In this document: positions 6,419 through 8,392 of the stretch, in pieces
Position numbering within the stretch: position 1 is the stretch's first letter
Layout: each line of letters opens with the position of its first letter
From: an uncultured Eubacteriales bacterium
Lineage (GTDB): Bacteria > Bacillota > Clostridia > Oscillospirales > UMGS1783
DNA: 8,392 nucleotides
Direction: 5' to 3'
Assembly: GCA_905209135.1 (NCBI GenBank)
Contig: CAJLRT010000042.1
Span: 1 to 8,392, forward strand
Notes under the pieces: model-generated
Told to the model about the DNA's origin: nothing
The model's input: the letters and a program-made list of their open reading frames with translations, nothing else
Database searches by the model: none
Made by a program: the position numbers and the translations under genes

Positions 6419-7220
6419 AGACTTCACGCATCCTCTCATAGTCCACAGCCGGCGCAATGCGCGCCGCGCTCGTATAGAGCTGGTCGCCCGGAAGCGCCGC
6501 CTCCACGCGGCCGATGCGCAGCCCGCGCGGGAACACGCCGCCGAGACCCGACGTCTCCACAACATCCCCGGGGATGACGGCTTCGCTGCCCGCGACATAG
6601 GAAACGCGGCAGCCGAGCCCGCCGCCCGCCGCGTCGCCGGAGACGACGCCGTAGTCCTTTGTGCGCGGAATATACGCGCCGACGCTGTAGCGCGCGTCGG
6701 ACAGGGGCGCGACCCGCGCCCAGCTGCCGCCGGTCTGGACCACCCGGCCGGCAAGGCCGTTTGCCGTGACGACGGGATCGCCGTCCGACACGCCGTCGTC
6801 CGCGCCGCAGTCGATCAGGTAATGCCAGGAGAGCCCCGACGGCTCTCGGGCCGCGACGCGGGCGTATACGAGCTGAAGCTCCGGGTCCGCATCCCGGATC
6901 CGGAGCATACGGCGCAGCTCGGCGTTCTCCTGCCGCAGTCCCTCGGCGCGGGCCAGCTCGTCCTCCATCTCCGTCAGGCGTTCGCGCAGCAGTTCGTTCT
7001 GCGCCGCGAGCGTGTCGCCGCGCACCGGCGCGGCCGCGTCCTGCGCGCTGTTCCAAAGCTCCGTTACGGCGGACTGGACGGGTACGAAAAGCGAATTGAC
7101 CGCGTCGGAATATCCGCCGCCTCCGCCGAGAGCCGACGCCGCGATCACGCCCGAAAGCAGGGCGCACACCGCGCAGACAGCGGGGAAAAACCAGCCGCCC
7201 GCCGTATTGCCGCCGCGCAT
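6393..7220 (-). CDS. mreC: Rod shape-determining protein MreC
   Basis: MreC is a bitopic membrane protein whose extracellular domain oligomerises and activates PBP2 in the elongasome. The 275-residue protein shows an N-terminal transmembrane helix (about 12-31), a glycine run (32-36) and a heptad-like coiled coil (about 71-108, LAAQNELLRERLTEMEDELA and on). The beta-barrel MreC domain follows, with ARVAAREPSGLSWHYLIDCGADDGV (120-144), GLAGRVVQTG (155-164) and GDVVETSGLGGVFPRGLRIGRV (218-239). The ATG at 7220 is preceded by GGGGAGGGAG at good spacing. In many Clostridia mreB lies directly upstream; here the upstream neighbour is an unrelated lipoprotein gene with its own terminators, so mreC appears to be the first gene of its operon. 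No confident promoter could be picked in 7221-7297. Confidence 0.94.
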   Translation of the reverse strand: MRGGNTAGGWFFPAVCAVCALLSGVIAASALGGGGGYSDAVNSLFVPVQSAVTELWNSAQDAAAPVRGDTLAAQNELLRERLTEMEDELARAEGLRQENAELRRMLRIRDADPELQLVYARVAAREPSGLSWHYLIDCGADDGVSDGDPVVTANGLAGRVVQTGGSWARVAPLSDARYSVGAYIPRTKDYGVVSGDAAGGGLGCRVSYVAGSEAVIPGDVVETSGLGGVFPRGLRIGRVEAALPGDQLYTSAARIAPAVDYERMREVYVVVGFSQ

Positions 7221-7258
7221 ACGCGCTCCCTCCCCACATAAAACAAAGTTACGCTTAG

Positions 7259-7270
7259 TTTGCGCGCAAA
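7259..7270. promoter_or_regulatory. Perfect 12-bp palindrome upstream of mreC
   Basis: TTTGCGCGCAAA is a perfect palindrome about 40 nt before the mreC start codon, in the only stretch where an mreC promoter can lie. It could be an operator for a dimeric regulator or part of an mRNA hairpin. In DNA rich in GC and A-runs it may also arise by chance. No regulator can be named. Confidence 0.3.
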
Positions 7271-7297
7271 GGCGCGCGCTTATGCAAACGCAAGCGC

Positions 7298-7318
7298 AAA
7301 AAAAGCCGGAACGACCGG
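7298..7318 (-). terminator. Weak second intrinsic terminator in tandem
   Basis: Minus-strand CCGG-TCGTT-CCGG (4-bp stem, 7315-7318 with 7306-7309) is followed after one C by seven T residues (7298-7304). It lies downstream of the stronger terminator and could back it up, shielding the mreC operon from read-through. The stem is short, so confidence is moderate. Confidence 0.5.
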
Positions 7319-7330
7319 ACGCGCACGCGC

Positions 7331-7359
7331 AAAAAAAACGCCCGGCCGCCGGCCGGGCG
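7331..7359 (-). terminator. Strong intrinsic terminator of the lipoprotein gene
   Basis: On the minus strand a perfect 9-bp GC stem CGCCCGGCC/GGCCGGGCG (7351-7359 with 7339-7347, 3-nt loop) is followed immediately by eight T residues (7331-7338). It is about 63 nt after the stop codon of the lipoprotein gene. The + strand has no T-run after the hairpin, so it works for the minus strand only. Confidence 0.93.
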
Positions 7360-7422
7360 CGGGCATGCCGCCCTTTTATGAATCGGTATCGCTGTGTATT
7401 TTTTATACGCCCCGTCTGGGCG

Positions 7423-8289
7423 CTATTTGTTTGGCGGGTAGTCCTGCGGCAGGATCGTGAAATTGTACGCCCACGGCTCCAGATAGATATTTTGCAGCCG
7501 GTCTTCAAGCAAATAATTCGGCAGCACAAAGTCGTCATAGTAATTCATTTCTTTTATTGTATAATCGTCCGAATATACAATCTCCAACACACCGTCCGTT
7601 AATAGATGAAACGTGCTCTTTCTCAGATACCTGTCGAAATTCTTCTTAAAATACAAAGCGGCGGGGTCCAGCTCTATGACGCGGTTTATGGAATCACCCG
7701 GCTGTATATCCGAATACGATTGTGACGATTGACTCTTGTGCAGCAAAATTGTTGCAACAACAGCGGTTTCATCTTCTTGCGGCGCATGCTGCATAAATAC
7801 ATACAAACAGCCGCCCAGCTCAGTTTTATATACCGTGTACCCTCGCTGTATCGTCTTTTGCAGAGCCTCGCTGTAAAAAGTTCCCGTTTCTCTGATAAAT
7901 ACCGGATCTGGAAGCGGGACCTCTTCCAGTGAGAACGCGCCGTTTGCCGTGTTATGCAGCAGGCATTTTGCAAAATACCAGCTCATATCCGCAGCTATGA
8001 CCTCGCCTCCCAATAAGTCCTCCAGGTCAGTTTCGTCATCTGTTTTTTTGTCCCAATCTGTAAACGCCTCTTTTTGCACAGACTCAAACATCTCTTGAAT
8101 ATCCGCACCGGACAGAACAGGCACGTCGCTTTCCGCAATTTCATAAATGTTGTTTGCCGAAGTATTCTGATTGCTCGATATGCCTGAAGAGGCGGACGAA
8201 CCGGTAGTACTACCAACTGTAGTTCCGCCATTACTGTTTGCGCATGCCGATAAAACAAATACAAGGAATACCACAATCAATTTCTTCAT
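7423..8289 (-). CDS. Putative lipoprotein of unknown function
   Basis: I do not recognise a named family. The 288-residue product starts MKKLIVVFLVFVLSAC: a short basic n-region, hydrophobic core and a lipobox LSAC with the lipidated cysteine at C16, so export and anchoring on the outer face of the membrane are likely. A serine/threonine/glycine/asparagine linker (about 17-46) precedes an acidic soluble domain. The C-terminal half contains IQPGDSINRVIELDPAAL (195-212) and STFHLLTDGVLEIVY (225-239), ending FTILPQDYPPNK. GDSINRVxxLDP loosely recalls BamE/SmpA-like lipoprotein repeats, but that is only an impression. The ATG at 8289 has an AAGGTG site; a longer frame to 8343 would bury the signal peptide and overlap the promoter. 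GC is about 45% in 7741-7800 against about 70% in the mre genes, which suggests acquired or differently constrained DNA. It is monocistronic, with its own promoter region and terminators. Confidence 0.88.
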   Translation of the reverse strand: MKKLIVVFLVFVLSACANSNGGTTVGSTTGSSASSGISSNQNTSANNIYEIAESDVPVLSGADIQEMFESVQKEAFTDWDKKTDDETDLEDLLGGEVIAADMSWYFAKCLLHNTANGAFSLEEVPLPDPVFIRETGTFYSEALQKTIQRGYTVYKTELGGCLYVFMQHAPQEDETAVVATILLHKSQSSQSYSDIQPGDSINRVIELDPAALYFKKNFDRYLRKSTFHLLTDGVLEIVYSDDYTIKEMNYYDDFVLPNYLLEDRLQNIYLEPWAYNFTILPQDYPPNK

Positions 8290-8322
8290 AAACGCGCACC
8301 TTTTTATGATTGCAAAAGATCT

Positions 8323-8362
8323 ATTATAGTATAAGCATAACATATTGGCTTTTAGAATACAA
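8323..8362 (-). promoter_or_regulatory. AT-rich promoter region of the lipoprotein gene
   Basis: Minus-strand candidates include a perfect -10 TATAAT (8323-8328), an overlapping TATACT (8328-8333), and TATGCT (8334-8339), the last spaced 17 nt from TTGTAT (8357-8362). TATAAT itself has no good -35 at 17 nt (AAGCCA at best). A start site 35-45 nt before the ATG is likely, but which hexamers are used is undecided. Confidence 0.6.
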
Positions 8363-8373
8363 GAAAATATTTG

Positions 8374-8392
8374 CCCGGCGAAAAACGCCGGG
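8374..8392. terminator. Hairpin at the window edge, possible terminator of an upstream gene
   Basis: CCCGGCG-AAAAA-CGCCGGG is a perfect 7-bp inverted repeat ending at the last base of the window; the stem may extend beyond it. On the minus strand it is followed by CAAATATTTTC, an imperfect T-rich tail, so it could end a gene lying to the right. A + strand role depends on bases outside the window. Confidence 0.45.

Noticed and set aside
7396..7422. Hairpins GTAT/ATAC and CGCCC/GGGCG just after the lipoprotein stop as a terminator
   Set aside because: No T-run follows on the minus strand; the strong hairpin plus eight T residues at 7331-7359 is the convincing terminator.

Overview
The window looks like a piece of a high-GC member of the Firmicutes, probably class Clostridia (Oscillospirales-like). 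This is inferred from the Gram-positive shape and division gene cluster, strong AGGAG-type ribosome binding sites, SigA-type promoters and a T-box leader in front of tRNA synthetase genes. Most of the window is near 70% GC (positions 6061-6120 count to 70%). Every supported gene lies on the minus strand, so transcription runs from high to low coordinates. It is mostly conserved housekeeping DNA with a few real oddities; I do not see a mobile element, CRISPR array or defence system.

Reading in the direction of transcription (right to left): a hairpin at the right edge and an AT-rich promoter region precede a lipoprotein of unknown function (7423-8289). This gene is much lower in GC than its neighbours and ends in tandem intrinsic terminators (7298-7359). 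Next is a tightly packed cell-elongation operon: mreC, mreD (overlapping mreC) and a class B penicillin-binding protein of the PBP2 type (1 nt after mreD). A 373-nt gap follows, filled mainly with an imperfect GC-rich hexanucleotide repeat and ending in a good extended -10 promoter. That promoter drives minD and mgsA (methylglyoxal synthase), which are 11 nt apart. mreB, minC, minE and rodA, often found in this kind of cluster in Clostridia, are not in the window.

After mgsA, a leader of about 220 nt with a clear T-box and a competing terminator controls hisS and aspS (13 nt apart). In the T-box model, uncharged tRNA stabilises the antiterminator and lets synthetase transcription proceed. The candidate specifier is CAC (His), but the acceptor-pairing base of the T-box suits a G73 tRNA better than the usual C73 of tRNA-His.

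The left end is abnormal. aspS stops matching the AspRS family in the middle of motif 2 at about position 58. The last 50-odd bases encode, in another frame, a recognisable piece of serine hydroxymethyltransferase (glyA). This is either an assembly chimera at a contig end or a genuine rearrangement that destroys both genes.
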